A DNA stretch of 64,000 bases from Purshia tridentata (GCA_003254885.1 QANT01003437.1:84500-148499); one strand, 5' to 3'. Positions 11,977 through 25,600 are shown, counted from the stretch's first letter. The notes: generated by a model not told the origin, from the letters alone. Translations and numbers: made by a program.

Positions 11977-12128
11977 TTTTTCTGCTTGTATCTGATAGCT
12001 CAGTGTATGTTTTGGCGGTTTTTAGCTCACTCTTTCTCTCTATATGTATATGTAACAATTTCTTGTTGAAATCAGTGTTGTGTGTATAAGCTTGTTCTGT
12101 AAACATTGGATTCAAGTAACAATACTTG

Positions 12129-12245
12129 ATTGTTACTGTTCGAAAGTAACAATAAGGTGAACAGTAACAATAAGGTAATTGTTACTATCCGATAGTAACA
12201 ATAAGGTGATTGTTACTGTTAGATAATAACAATGACAATAACAAT
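12129..12245. repeat. Tandem array of short palindromes
   Basis: Three to four units of about 31 bases, each a near-perfect inverted repeat of the form ATTGTTACTAT-CCG-ATAGTAACAAT followed by AAGGTG. The centre varies from unit to unit (GTTCGAAAG, ATCCGATAG, GTTAGATAA) while both arms are kept. Confidence 0.8.
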
Positions 12246-13765
12246 ACTCTAGATATGGAAAAAAAAAAAATTGAGTTCATTTTTTACAAAGTAAGAATTG
12301 TTACTGTCTAACCGTAATAATTCTCAAAAATACTGTAGCGCTACAATAACGCCATTACTGTAGCACCTGATTTTTAAAATGTGGACCGGTAGGGTTATAT
12401 GCTTTCTTGTTTGGGCTTAATGAATAGTAAAAGTATCAAAATGGACTTATCAAAAAAAATCTCTTTCTTTTTTTGGTGTTTTTTTTTAATGTATAATATA
12501 TGAATATGATGTAAGTTGAGAAAAAAAATTAAACTATTTAGCACTATGGTTTTTCTAAATAAGACACATATACAAAAAAAAAAAGAAAGGACACATACTC
12601 CCCACCTCATTGCAGAGAGGAAGAGAAAGAGAGAGACATATCAGAAAGGAGAGAAAGAGATGAAGAGAGTGAAGGGAAGGGTGGGCTCGCGCCAGCGGGT
12701 TATGCGTAGGCGTCGACCAATGGGTTGGGTTGGGTAGGGTGGGCAGGGGGGTGCGCATAAAGCATAGAGGAAGAGAGAGAAAAAGAGGAATTGAAGGAGA
12801 GATGAAGCGAGATAAGAGCAAGGGTGGCGTAGATATTGGTTAGGCTTTCTGGTGCAAATGTTTATGTGGCTTGTCGGCGTGTACTAGGTTGGGCGACATG
12901 GGGAGGAAGCGTGCGATATATACGCCCTTTTTTTGTTTTTTTGTTTTAGTAATAATCTTTTTTCTTTTTCATATTTTAAATTTTAATGTTTCTTAATTTT
13001 AATATTTCTTAATTTTAATTTTTTTAAGTATTAATCTTTTTAGTTTTAAAATTTTTAGTTATAAATAAAATTAAAATTTAATTTAATATAAAAAAACCAA
13101 TTTACCCCTATTTTAAATAGAGTTTGTAACAAAAGTGAAGAATTATCTCTATTTAATACCAAAACCTAAATTAACGTCCTTGATCAATATAAGTTGAAAT
13201 ATGTGTAGAATTGACCCCTAAGTATGTATCATAGTTTTTAAAAACATATCCCTTTTATTTTTTCTCCTTTCTCACAAGTAAAGTTTTAGTAATATATAAA
13301 TATTTATTTTTATCAACAATTGTCATTCATGAAACTTAAATTTTAATAAAGAAGAAATTAAGTGTCATAGACTAAATAATTATTGGTTAAAAAAGAGTTA
13401 AAATAGCATACCTAAGTATATCATGCTGGTAAATTTTAGGATTTTTTTTTTTAAGCTTAAAATGGAAAATAACACTATTAAAAACATAGTCAACTTTAAT
13501 AAAAATATGTGAAAAAAACAGTGACTATATTAATTGTGCAACAACACTAATAAACAAAAACTACTTATATATACATTATGTCTTTTTCTTATAAAAACAT
13601 GTTAAAATAGCATAAAATCAACATAAAACACAAAAATTACTTTATAGAGTCACATAAACCCTTATCATATTCATAGTTGCAACTTACAAAGCCGCTGTCG
13701 AATAATGGCTATCGATACTGAGTTCTTGTCGAAGAGAGGCAACCGACACTATTGGACTTCATTTT

Positions 13766-13811
13766 TGGGCTAACTCCAAACGCTCGCATAATGGGCCTAT
13801 CTAAAGGCCCA
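13766..13811. promoter_or_regulatory. Cluster of TGGGCC/T (site II, TCP-type) boxes upstream of the Ycf20-like gene
   Basis: TGGGCT at 13766, TGGGCC at 13792 and GGCCCA at 13806, about 0.9 kb before the coding start. A non-coding first exon with an intron in the 5' leader would make this the promoter: an acceptor TTGCAG lies at 14679-14684, just before the ATG. Site II boxes are common in plant organelle-protein genes. Confidence 0.45.
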
Positions 13812-14697
13812 AATAAACAAAAAAAATAAAACAATATAATATAAAAGGGAAAACCAGGACAGTCAGTGACGTGAACACTGAACGGCCATAGCTGAAGAAG
13901 CAAGAAAAGGCTCAAACTCTTCGCAGCTAATTCCCCATTCCAGCTCATTTTGCCGAGAGTCTCTAACTGTATGAATAAGCTTATACTTTTCTTTATTGCT
14001 CTTGGTTTTCTGTAATTTTTTGCTAATTGTGGGTCAAATATTACTCAATCAATCGCATCAGATGGAACACTTCCATTGTTTTATGCCCCGTTATCTTCTG
14101 TGATAGCGAAAGCGCGACTTAAACTGCAAAACCCAGTTTCCCATCTTACATGATTGTGCTTGTATGCCTGTTTTCGTGTGTTTCAGTTTGAAAGGGACTA
14201 TATTTATAACTGTTAGTTTCCTAGAAATATTCAAATCTCTGACTGAAATTAGTGGCAAAAATCAGCTCAGTTCCATTGGTAACTTACAATTGAATGAAAT
14301 GCTTGCTAATGATCAAAGTAGGCCATATTTAAACTTAAAAATAAAAAAGTTTGAACCTTCAGTGAACAAGGGTCATGAAATGCTTAAAGTTACTCTAGAT
14401 GTTGTGTCAATAAAATTGGGCAACGTGACTTGAATATGGGAAATTTTGAAACTGTTGGGTCGTGTGCATCATTGTTTTATAGGATTGTGATGTAGTATGT
14501 AAAGAAAACAGTCGTCTACGACTTATCGTTGAGGAGGGCAATACTTGTTTACCATACAACACATATATTTAAGGTCAAGATGGGTGAAAATTTTCTAGCT
14601 ATACTTGTTGAGGATAATCTTTTATATTTATGTTTTTAATTTATTCCTCATATTTAGGATTACATTGCAAACTGTTTCTTGCAGGCTGCACATAGTA

Positions 14698-15613
14698 ATG
14701 GCGACTGCAGTTGCATCGCCTAACTATCCAAGAAATGTTAAGCTTCCATCTTCCAAGTGTGTCAGGTCTGGAGTTATAGCTTTGGGTCTTTACACAATGC
14801 TTTACAAACCTACTAGTGCCTTTGGCCAGAAACTCAATTCGCGTTGCTGTTTCTTCTACTTACCTCAACCTCTTCTTGTCAACAATTGCAAGTAAGTCAC
14901 CATGTGAGTTGAGTGATAGGATCTTAATATGTTCAAAAGAAAGTGAGTACTTCGTTTTTTGGCATCCAAATGTCAAAAGCACCTAGTTTTGTGAAAGCTA
15001 TCTATACAAAGTAATGGCTTCCCTCCATATTGAACTGCACCAAAAAATATTGGTATTAGGAAAACGACAAAATGAGTTTAAGGTAATGTTACTGAAATTT
15101 ACCTCTGCCTATAATTTGGGGTCTTGTTTTGAATTGTACAGGAGGATGGCATGGTCTATCAGAAGTAGTGTAGATAACAATGGGTTGGACCCATCTCCAA
15201 AAAATGGTCCTGCTGGCACGACACGATTAATCAGGGCTATCCAAGCTATTCGAACGGAGCTAGGTGCAAAAAGTCGTGAGTTAAGAAGAGATTTTCCACT
15301 GAAAGTAATCTTCTTCTTAGTGGGTTTCTACTGTGCAACTGCTTATGCTACCGTTATTGGGCAAACGGGCGACTGGGACATTCTATCTGCGGCCTTTTCG
15401 GTGGTTATTGTGGAGGGAATTGGGGCACTCATGTATAAGGCTTCTGTTCCTATATTGAAGAAGACGAGGAAGCTGATAACCATGTTTAATTATTGGAAAG
15501 CTGGGCTTTCAATGGGTCTCTTCTTGGATTCATTTAAATATGAAATCAATGACATTTTTGGAATCAGTAACCCCTTCAATTTCGAGCTAGATGTGTTTTC
15601 AATCTTATTGTAA
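14698..15613 (+). CDS. Ycf20-like (DUF565) chloroplast membrane protein, NPQ6/NPQ7 type
   Basis: Two coding exons, 14698-14891 and 15142-15613 (donor CAA/GTAAGT, acceptor TTGTACAG), joining to 221 residues. Residues 1-90 are poorly conserved and Ser/Lys rich, as expected for a plastid transit region. The Ycf20/DUF565 core follows at about 93-215: RLIRAIQAIRTELGAKSREL, a first membrane segment at about 119-137 (VIFFLVGFYCATAYATVIG), a second at about 145-163 (SAAFSVVIVEGIGALMYKA), then FNYWKAGLSMGLFLDSFKYE. Plant homologues were found as non-photochemical quenching loci in Arabidopsis (from memory); cyanobacteria and algal plastids carry the ancestor Ycf20. The first Met follows a splice acceptor, so the 5' UTR probably contains an intron. 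Confidence 0.9.
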
Positions 15614-17979
15614 CACATTCAGATGCTGTTTACTGATATGTTTATTGTACAAGGATTCAGAAAATGTGATTGGTAAACATAGGTCAGGACCCAACTGCAA
15701 TGGTAATTGTAAAATCTTTCAGAAAAAAGAGGAGGTCAAAGGGAAACACAAGTCAGGAGCTGACTGCAATGCTGGTAAAAGGGGCCTTATGACTTATGTC
15801 TACAGAACATACTACCTTCTAGAAAGATTGGAGCCAAGATGTGAGTGGTATCTGAATATTGAAGTTATTTCGGTTGAGCTTATGTGAAAGTCTGCTTCTT
15901 TTTTGTTCACATTTTTTATAAGTACAATCATAGCTTGGCATCTTGTAGGGTTTTACTGGCTATAGGTATATTCTGTTGAAGGCACCAGGCCATCAAAAGC
16001 TAAGATAAGTAGGAATGAAGCAAAGGAATGACAAGTTTCTAAGTGGATCAAGCTATATGTGCCTCCCAGATGTTACTTCAAACTCACGAATAATATCCTG
16101 TCAACTCATCTGGAAACACTGATAAGTCAGGCATAAGATACTCTATGATGTTTAATTTACCAAGGTTTGTTCTCACTTTTCAAGGAAGTTGTCCATAGTT
16201 GCTAAGCTGGTTACGAAGGTACAAGTGATAGAGGCCTAATATAGATTTTCTTATGGTGTCTTTTCCAGCGATATAAAACTTAGGACTATGCCCCTTGCGT
16301 AATTTTGATCTGTCTCTCAATTCCAGAAGTCTTGATAAAGCGTCTCCTTTCTTCATCTACCAATGATGCATATTATTAATGATTGTACAAGTCCAATGCA
16401 ATTTTGAACAAGGACCTGATCCTCTACCAGACGTTTTGCTATACCAGACTATACCAGGCTTTTCATACCAGACAAATCAGATAGTTGCGGACTAGGAAGT
16501 TATCTTACAGCTAAATCATCTAGTGAGTTACGAGCTTCTTTGATCTTGCTTCTGATTTCTTTGTATTCAAATTCATCTACTTCTTGACGATACTGCTTCT
16601 TACCCAATGTTTTAGTTATGGTTTGATCTACCAGAAGATATCAACATTACCGCTACAGGGTAATGATACTAACACTGAGTGCTTTCATCTTTTGTTCCAC
16701 TGTTCCCTTGCTGTCCAGTCCTGTCCAGTTCTGCACCAAGGAGGATCTGTTAATGACATCATCCTTAGACTTGGCATGGCAAGCATACCAAATTACTACG
16801 AAAGGTGGAGTATATATGATATGGTACCTTCCCATAGTTGCAAAATTTGTTATGAGAATGTATTCAACATTTGCAGGGTCCGTTGTGTAAACTCACTTTT
16901 GTTTTTGTAATTTTTATGCGACACCAGTCATGTGATCATGGAACTTTTTTGTTTTTATTATTAATTAATTTTTTTATTTATGACAATCATGCAGTCTTTT
17001 AAAGTTGATCAGTTGGTTTAGGAAAATGCCAGAAGCGGGATGATATCTTTTTTTCTTATCACGCATACAGCTAAAATTGTTGCTAATTTTTGATTGGAAG
17101 GAGTTTCATAAAGCTTACGGATTTATGATATAATGATAATATGATCATAGAGGAAGAGTTTTGTATGTTTCCGCCAGTACTACCCATATATTAAAAAAGT
17201 TCTGAAGGCTTTAAAATTTTAGATCCACGTGGGGCTGCTAATGCATGGCTGTGTAATAATAATAAGTTCAGGGTTCATGATCACAACGGGGGGTATAACA
17301 AGGAATTGTCTAGTTTTGTGTCATTTTGCAACAAGAATTGTCTACATAGAGGGCTAAGGGGAAAGAGCTTTGTGTCTTTGTGAAACTGTTTCATAAGAAA
17401 GGTCCTCATCCTCCATAAGAAAGGCCTGGAGGATTAAAATCTGAGCCGGGCTACTGATGCCAATAGTTGGATAGTAAGTCAATAGGGGTCCCTGAGATTT
17501 TGAGGGCCTCCAGAGGCAATGTATGCAAGATTGGCTACAAACTTGAAACGAGCCTCATTGTCGCAGCTTTCAAATATCAAAATTGAACCTTCAAACAAGC
17601 AGTAATTTGCACTAGTCAATTTCTGGACAAAGTGTGTATCAAAAAATAAAATGCTGAAAAAAGCTGACATCATAGGCAATAGTATATTTGTATAAGCAAC
17701 ATGAGACAAAACTCATCAAACATTTATAAATGGGATCTGTTTACAGAGTGAAAAAAATAATATAATCAAATCGTACTTACATCACACACACCATGTGGGT
17801 AAAGCCATTGAATTGAATTTTCCAAAACTTTACAATGCTCAGCAGCTTTTAACTAATATATACACAAACACTTGTCTATCAAACTAATAACTAATTGGCA
17901 GGCAATTTTCTAGTATATACATCCATGACAATGAAGTTTAGTCTTGGAAGATTATCGAAGTATAATTAAAACCCTGCAA
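15614..17979. other. 3' flank of the Ycf20-like gene and intergenic DNA
   Basis: No further gene recognised. A diverged direct repeat of about 40 bases at 15670-15712 and 15745-15785 lies within a 98-codon open frame (15591-15887) that follows the Ycf20-like stop. The overlapping frames near 16584-16910 are not supported by any similarity. Confidence 0.5.
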
Positions 17980-20900
17980 TCACGCATCAACACCAGGGCC
18001 AGGATATGGTGGTAGGCTCATAATCCGCTTGTCAAGGACTGGGCCTCCCAATGTGAAATGATATAGACTCTGGAAGTTTGATCCTTTCAGTCCAAGCAAT
18101 TCATGCACTGAAAAACAACAAAAAGAAAACTTTTAATGAAACACAAAGATTCAGGAGATCACATCAGAATATTTCAATCCCACACAAGGATAGCAGGAAT
18201 AGGAAGTTTATCAAACACTGTTTAAGATTGTTTTCGTTTAAAAATTATTTGTTTAAATAAGTTTAATTATATGAATCCAAGACAAGAATATCTTTTGGAG
18301 TTGTTCTTTCATTTATCTTCTTTCTAATGTACGAATTTTTATGTATGAATTTAAGTTTACACTGATGGATGATCATAGTAGAGAATCTAACCAGTAGAGG
18401 TCAAGGATAACAAAACATGAAACCTCTGGACTTCTAATGGCAATCAACAATTGTTTTAACCTAGTTCAGTTTCTTTCATGTCGTGGCCTTCCATATCGCA
18501 GTTCACCACTTGTCAATATTCCCATTAATTCCTGATGTCCATATTCCTTGAAAATCATTCTCACTTATTTCTTATATTCTTTAGTACAGTAAATATCATG
18601 TACGCTAAGTGCAAGGTTGCAACGATCTACTCTATTTACCATCTTTAAGTATAGTTTCAGCATTCCTTCCACGTTACAGCACGTAGCTATTACTTCTGTA
18701 GTGTATGACATTTCTATTATCTATGAAAAGTTATGCCTCCTGTTCCCCATTTAGTATTTCCTCAGATTTACCATGTGAAGTGAACCTCTGTAAAGGAACA
18801 CATGGTCCCTCTGACATTCGGTCCTACCAATTGGTGTGTAAAAGCTTAGGCCTTAATGGAGGAGGAGGACTCATCATGCACTCATAATCAGATACATGAT
18901 AATTACAAAAGTAGGTAACATCCTTCAGCCTTCAAGCGAAACAAGACTCACTTGACCCTTACAGACTGCCAACATCATTTGATCTTTTGATGAGTTTGAT
19001 TTAACAAATGATGAGACACAATGATCTCTAACCAACACCATAGATTTGACTTCTATTTGACATTCTTAAACACTTGTCTTTATCACAAAACTTTCCTGAA
19101 TTAATGTGGAAGTGTGTACTAAATTTTTCAAACAGCTTGGATTTTCGATAATTCAGTCCAGATGTGAAGTAGACCATGTAATGTTCAATTGCTATAGGAT
19201 TTGGAATTATTGGTTACAAAAGAAGGCGAGGGAAGAAGAGATCATACCAGGATCGTCAAAATAGCAACCAATTCCTGTTGCAGAAATGCCAACTGCATGC
19301 GCTTCAAGGTACAACACCTGTCCAAGAACTCCAGTCTCCCAAAACAATCGAGGATACATCCACACATTTTTATCATGCAATATTGGCTCAAAACAAGCCA
19401 CCATACCAAGGCTGAAGCAACCATGACTGGCAATTTCCTGCATGTATATATACACACACATAAGGTAACCCTCACTCGCAATTCTGTTCTCAGTAAGAAA
19501 CAAAATTGTTCTTCTAATTATAGGACCAAATTGGGGATTTAGAAATTAGTAGCCGTGTCAAAAAAAGAAAGAAAAATAAATTAGTAGCCAAAGGAACACC
19601 TCGGGATTTGGGAATTTGGGTTCAGACTTAACACATTAATTCATTAGATAATTCTAGAATAATCAAAAATCTTTTATGACGCATAATATGAACTATTCCA
19701 ACAATGATGCTCAAAATGCAGAAATATTTTGTCCAGTGCCTTCAAATGCAATAAAAAATGTCTTCCCCATATTTGTTTTGATAAAATAAAAATGAGATGA
19801 TCTTTCAAAGTCTATATTTTCATGAATCTTGTGCGATTTTCAACATCTATCTTACCATCATATTCTTATACCGTCCATATTAAGCAATTCCACTAATATA
19901 TGAAATTCAAAATGAAATACCATTTAATTTTTTACACACCTGATGGCATGAGAGCTTTTCTGCGAGAGCCCGACAATCAGTTCCTACAAGTTCATACAGA
20001 GGAAGATCTTCCGGGCAACCCTCTGGTTTCACCCATTTAAAGCCAGACCTCATAGATTTCTTGAGCTCATCCAAATGATCTTCATTCCTCACCAAGAAAT
20101 ATAAACCCTGTGGTAATCCTGCCACCCTATGAACAAACAAGGCAGCATGGACCTGAGCATCCCATGAAAGAGACCGAAATGGCAATGCCAACTGCCTCTT
20201 CTGCTTCCCTCCACTTTGAGAACCCGAAGGGAGACAATGTAAAAGAATTTGGTAAAATGTATTTCGATCCATTACAGTAACTCCATCCATATCAACCGCA
20301 CTCCTACGCTTCCTAATAACTTCCCTAGCTGTAAAACCCTTATATGAACCTTCACTACAAATCCCACTACGCTGAAATGGATCAACCAAAAACCTATCAC
20401 CTAAATTTATCTGTTTTTTCGCTGCCTCTGCCGTTCTATAGATTATATCCCAACAAATATGCTCTTTGCTAAGCAAATTTGGTTTTCCCTTCCACTCAAA
20501 TTTCGTAAACTCTGATACTGCCAAGCTCAATTGCTCATAATTCACATCAAATTCACCAGCCCCATTAGGAAAAACCACTAGAACACAATCTGGGTGCTCG
20601 AATTCAATCTCGGGAAACCTCCCTTTAACAGGCCGAGACGGAATTTGAAACTTTGGGACCATGTCAAGCCCCATTAGCTTCTCCAAATCTTCATACCCCA
20701 GCCCATCAAGAAGCTTCACGTCCCAACCAAGCCCTGCCGCGGCCATAGCAACCGCAGCCATAGCGTGACCAACATCGTGATTGCAATACCGGAATGCACG
20801 CTCCCCATACTTCCAAGCCTCGCGCCAAAAAATAGAGGACAACCCAATTAGAAACGAGCCCTTCGGAAAGAAATTGGTGAAAAACGAAGATGGGATTTGA

Positions 20901-21541
20901 GCTCTTAGCTCCAAAGCATGCTCTTTCGGAGCATAATGCGCCACGAAACCCGAATCAGACAAGGACTCTATTGGCGGAGCGATGATATAAGCCTCAGTAG
21001 GGTGTAAATTACCACTGCTGGGATTGACTCTAAGCGACCAGGTCGAATACCCAGTACTTTTCCATGCTGAAAGAGCTAGAGAATCGTAGAAGAACTGAGA
21101 AATGGTGGATTTGGAAATGGGTTTTGGAGGTGGGAGAGAGACGAACAGAGAGGAATATAGAGGATTTTCAGAAAATTTCTGGTTTTGATTCTCTGTGGGG
21201 CAGTGTAGGAGAGGTAGGAGGGGGGACGAGACGTATCTGCGAAATGGGTTGGGCTGGTTAGCCCAGTCGAGCCCGTAAGGGCCTCTGGCGTACCTGGTGA
21301 AGTGGTGCTTGGTCTGGTTGTGGTACTTGAGGACCTGCTGCTGCAAGAGCTCTTGGTCTAGTGAGTCTTGTGGTTCTTTGGGATTGGAAGTAGATGAAGG
21401 TGAAGGTGAAGATGGAGAAGAGGAGGAAGAGAAGGACATGGCGGAAATTAAAATTTTCTTGGTGGTGATCGATGGAAGATGGTAGAAGCGTGAAGAGTTT
21501 AGAGGGAAAGAGGAGAACCTTGTTGAAGTGAGAGTTGGCAT
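17980..21541 (-). CDS. Two-module nitroreductase / SagB-type oxidoreductase-like protein, probably plastid or mitochondrial
   Basis: Three exons on the minus strand: 21541-19940, 19437-19248 and 18107-17980, joining to 639 residues. Splice sites are CATCAG/GTGTGT, TGCAG/GAAATT, CCTG/GTATGA and TTTCAG/TGCATG, all phase-consistent. Residues 1-50 are Ser/Thr-rich and basic, organelle-targeting in character; a second Met lies at residue 35. The first flavin nitroreductase-like module (about 90-340) carries the SagB-type phrase SGNLHPTEAYI (176-186) and the helix EAWKYGERAFRYCNHDVGHA. A second module (about 390-630) starts FTAREVIRKRRSAVDMDG and ends with GISATGIGCYFDDP and VHELLGLKGSNFQ. Such proteins occur across plants and cyanobacteria without a proven substrate. 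FMN binding is inferred from family; the reaction is unknown. Confidence 0.87.
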
Positions 21542-21617
21542 CTTCAGCTTTCGCTTCTTTTTCTCAAAGAAAATGGTCCTGAGTTCTTGTTCTGGAATGG
21601 CTCAAACTATTGGGCGT

Positions 21618-21697
21618 GGTGGGCCAAAAGCCCAATTTTTGGCTCGCATGAGCACAGAAGGTGAGCTGAATAAGGCCCAGAGTCGAATTGGGCTGGG
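21618..21697. promoter_or_regulatory. Site II (TGGGCC/T) cluster in the nitroreductase-like promoter
   Basis: TGGGCC, AGCCCA, GGCCCA and TGGGCT all fall within 80 bases, 75-160 bases upstream of the minus-strand start at 21541. This matches the position expected for TCP-bound boxes of organelle-protein genes. The other end of the intergenic region belongs to arginase. Confidence 0.5.
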
Positions 21698-21699
21698 AT

Positions 21700-22651
21700 T
21701 GGGGTGCGTGATGCACCCTGCGGCGCATTTTAAAAGGATATACGGCACACGTCAGAAACATGCACCTTGAAGCGCGTGAACTAGTTTCTACCTTTTTGGG
21801 ATTTGTTTGTCTGTCTGACGTGATGATTGACATGTGACTCGGAAAATCACCATTTCACGTCATCACATCAAATATCATTCCCTCTCCAGTTTCCACTATG
21901 GGCACTACCTTCTTAAACAAAATAAGGTCCCGTGCTTAAATTGACCCTTTTTATAATTTTTTTCAAAGAATTAAAGATAACCTTAAGAAAACCAATTATT
22001 GCTTCCAACCCTTTGGCTGTTAACAGATTTAGCTTTTCTGTCTAAGTAAAGTGTTCTTAATGTATTTCATCAAACTCAATACATTTATATAAATTCAACA
22101 ACAACAACGTATTATTTTTAAATATATTAATTTATATGATATGTCATAAATATGTTTTTCTGCTTTTAAACAATTATGTTAATACCGTTTATCAAATTAA
22201 TTAATTCACTCGTATAAATTCAATTATGTTTAAAAATAATTAGTAGTTGGCCATATCAAGAACAAGTAGTGTTATTCAAGAAGTTGCATTTGACAAAGGA
22301 TAGGATTGTCTTTTTGACATGAAGGAGAGTGGCTATATCACTGACCAGTCCTCATCCCTGCTAATTCATCATTATAATACTTAATTTGGATTACGTTATC
22401 TAATGGCACTTCCCAAAAGGCCACGAGTATACAAAAGCTTCATGCTTTCATTTCCTTTAAATAATTTTCACGCTCCACTCCACTCCACTCACCGTCCTTT
22501 TGACCCAGCCTTCTGTCTCCATCTCTCTCTGCTTCTTTTCATCACCTTCCACTATTCCCCAAGGTACAGCACACAAATCTGATCGCTTGACGATAACACC
22601 ATTACAGCTCCACGTTCTTGTGAGAAATCAACTGTTCTGTAATTCACAGCA
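21700..22651. promoter_or_regulatory. Divergent promoter region between the nitroreductase-like gene and arginase
   Basis: About 1.1 kb separates the two start codons. A TATA-like TTTAAATA lies near 22456 before arginase, followed by a CT-rich leader (CTCCACTCCACTCCACTC near 22472). No other gene is seen. Confidence 0.45.
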
Positions 22652-25600
22652 ATGTCAATCATCGGACGAAGAGGAATCCACTACTTCCAGAAACTAAACG
22701 CTGCAAACGTCCCCGGAGATTTGGTAGAAAAGGGTCAGAGCCGCGTCATAGATGCTTCTCTCACTCTTATTCGTGAGAGGGCCAAGCTTAAGGTATTTGC
22801 CATGTTGGGTAATGTGTGATTTTTCGTTCCTGTATTGTATAAGTGGATGTTTGGGCTTGGAATCAGTATTTCTGAATTCGGTTCTTTTTGTTTTGTTCAG
22901 GGAGAGCTTGTGCGTGCTTTAGGAGGTGCTTTGGCATCGTCTTCTCTTCTGGGGGTTCCTTTAGGACATAACTCATCGTTTCTTCAAGGGCCTGCTTTTG
23001 CTCCTCCTCGTATTAGGGAGGCTATCTGGTGTGGTAGCACCAACTCAACAACTGAAGAAGGTATCTAATTTAGATGATAATATAAATCTTTGCTTCTCAA
23101 CAAGCACGCATTCAATTTTGTTTCATCAAGATAAGTCAGTCAAGTGTTGGTTGTCTCTTGAAATATAACAATGATTTGTATTTAGCAGTTTATGTTATTT
23201 TGGAAACCAAACTAGTCTCAGTATTATCATCTTTATACGTATATGTACTTAGGTTGTTTAATAATCACTTTATATATTCATAAAAAATTAGAAATTTTAG
23301 TGAATTGGAGAGATGTCATGCTTGTTTTTGGGTTTTTTCTTAAATTTAAAAAATTTGATGGTGTGTGTAGTCATCTTAACATGATGCTGGAAATGCAGGG
23401 AAAGAGCTAAATGACCCTCGGGTTCTAACTGATGTTGGGGATGTTCCTGTCCAAGAAATTCGAGATTGTGGAGTAGACGATGACAGATTGATGAATGTCA
23501 TTAGTGAGTCTGTCAAGCTAGTGATGGAAGAGGTAGGTTATCAATCTATAGCTTCCAGTTGAAAAACTAGTTAAATTTGTATTTTAAGGAAAATAATTGC
23601 ACTTCTAGAAGCTTTCAATGGAAAAACTGTTTCAATTCTGTTGTTCTGTTCCCACAATTCTCCCTTTTGTTCTGTAGGTAGAATTAGTCGGGGGCACTGG
23701 TTAAATTAATTGGTAAACTTAAAGTCATGCCCAGTTCATTGAAAACTGGAGCAATTTCTCCTTTTTTTACTTATTCACTTATTTGCAGGAAGGTCTACAA
23801 TTATATTTCATCAGTTATGAACTTCTCTGTTTTGGTAGAGGTGAACACTATGCTCAACTAGCTCGATAACTCAAAAACTAGCTACCATTTGCTTTACGTT
23901 ATTTTCCAAATGTTCAATTTTTGAACCATCATCCATCCAAATTTTAATAGATCCCTATTTTCTTCTCCATTGGCAGTGTAACTTAATGTGCTTTATTTTA
24001 TTATGCTGGACTGTGTTTGAGCAACAACAATTAGTTGCACTACAATATGCCCAATGTTCAGTTGGTCATTAATACAATTTCTCAAATAGGTTATATCATT
24101 AGATTGCTTATCAAAAGAGAGAGAAAAATACTTGGTTCATTAAGTTGTCAAACCCCAAAATTTCCTCTGTTTGTTGAAGTTTCCAACTGCTATGAATGTG
24201 AAAACAGTCAGTAGTTACAACTTTGTAGGCAGACCCTCCTGCAAATTTGTGGGATAATGTTCCACTAGTGTCTACATTATATAGGGGCTGTGAAAAATAG
24301 TGGAGAGTACCCTGGTCATTGCCTCTATGGCTCTATGGCAAAGGACTGATGGTACATCTTTTACTTTTATATGCAATCCCAACTTTTTATGCTTTCCTTC
24401 TGGTGCATGAAATTTCATAATGGATAGACATTACATCTGTGGAAGATTGACTTAATTTCTTAATAGTGTATTAAATTCAAACTCAGAGTGGTATACTATA
24501 TTGTAGTATATTACATTGAAGTTTGAAAAAATTTTTGCAAGAACTTTGAGATATTCATGCCAGACAAAGAAGCATAGAAAAGTCAGTAGCTGTCTGTGGG
24601 AAACACAAATATCCTGATCTCTTTAGTTATTTTGGATCTTCTATCCTACCTAATAGATATTTGGTTTAACTGGATTCTGGAAAATGATCCAGGATATTTT
24701 CTTGTTCGGACAATTCGTTTCTTGGAACCTTCACAGATATTGAGAGTGTTTGCTCTTTATTGAGAATGTTATCCTTACTTGGTGTGAGATTTTTCATTCC
24801 AATGAATGTATGTATACACTGACTACCTTTTGGTTTTGGTAGATGCACCTTTTTATTGTGTCCATGTCCTTTCAGGATCCACTGCGCCCATTAGTGTTAG
24901 GTGGTGACCACTCGATATCATTTCCTGTTGTAAGAGCTGTCTCTGAGAAGCTTGGAGGACCTGTGGATGTTCTTCATCTTGATGCCCATCCTGATATCTA
25001 TCACGCCTTTGAAGGTAATAAATATTCCCATGCATCTTCTTTTGCTCGAATTATGGAGGGTGGTTATGCTCGGCGTCTTTTGCAGGTAATTCTTATCTGT
25101 AGTTACACTAGACTTCACGACTTAAATTTCACTAATTTAGAAAATGCTTACTGATTGAAATAATAGATTGACCAATAGTTATTATCCACAATTATATGAT
25201 ATCTTTTTTTTGTTTCACCTAACCTGTCTATCTATGCGTACAATTTCTGATTCTCTGTAAAGCATCTCATAAAATTTTGACATCACTTATGGGAAACTTT
25301 GTATATATTAGCAACTGATAGTTGTTGCCCTTTTCCCCCTACTTTGTATATACACCTACTTGAGTGTAGCTAAAGTTAGAATCTTTGGTGGAGGAGGCAG
25401 AATGGCTCATGGAAACGATTCAAATAGTCCCATGTGTTATGGATAGCTATGTTATATAGCATATATATAAGATTTCTTAAGCATTTTCTGGTTCAATATT
25501 TCTAATAATGGCATAAAGTATGGCTTAATCACCTTAAGTGACTTTCCAAGTTTAGTTATTGCATCTCTGATTCTTAAGTATAAACTTCAAATGAGGTTCA

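Larger units (their letters stand above)
9720..13690. other. Gene-poor AT-rich block
   Basis: No intact gene seen. It contains a (TCTCT)n tract near 10080-10127, a leader-like stretch with a 26-codon ORF starting MDGGDSPSRARLFFFF near 10148, the F-box/LRR relic at 11731-11976, a short-palindrome array at 12129-12245, and a G-rich patch near 12670-12760. The small frames at 10512-11410 and 12395-12821 are low-complexity and not supported. Confidence 0.55.

Noticed and set aside
14164-14433. 89-codon open frame upstream of the Ycf20-like gene
   Set aside because: No recognisable family; it lies in the likely 5'-UTR intron and has AT-rich random composition.
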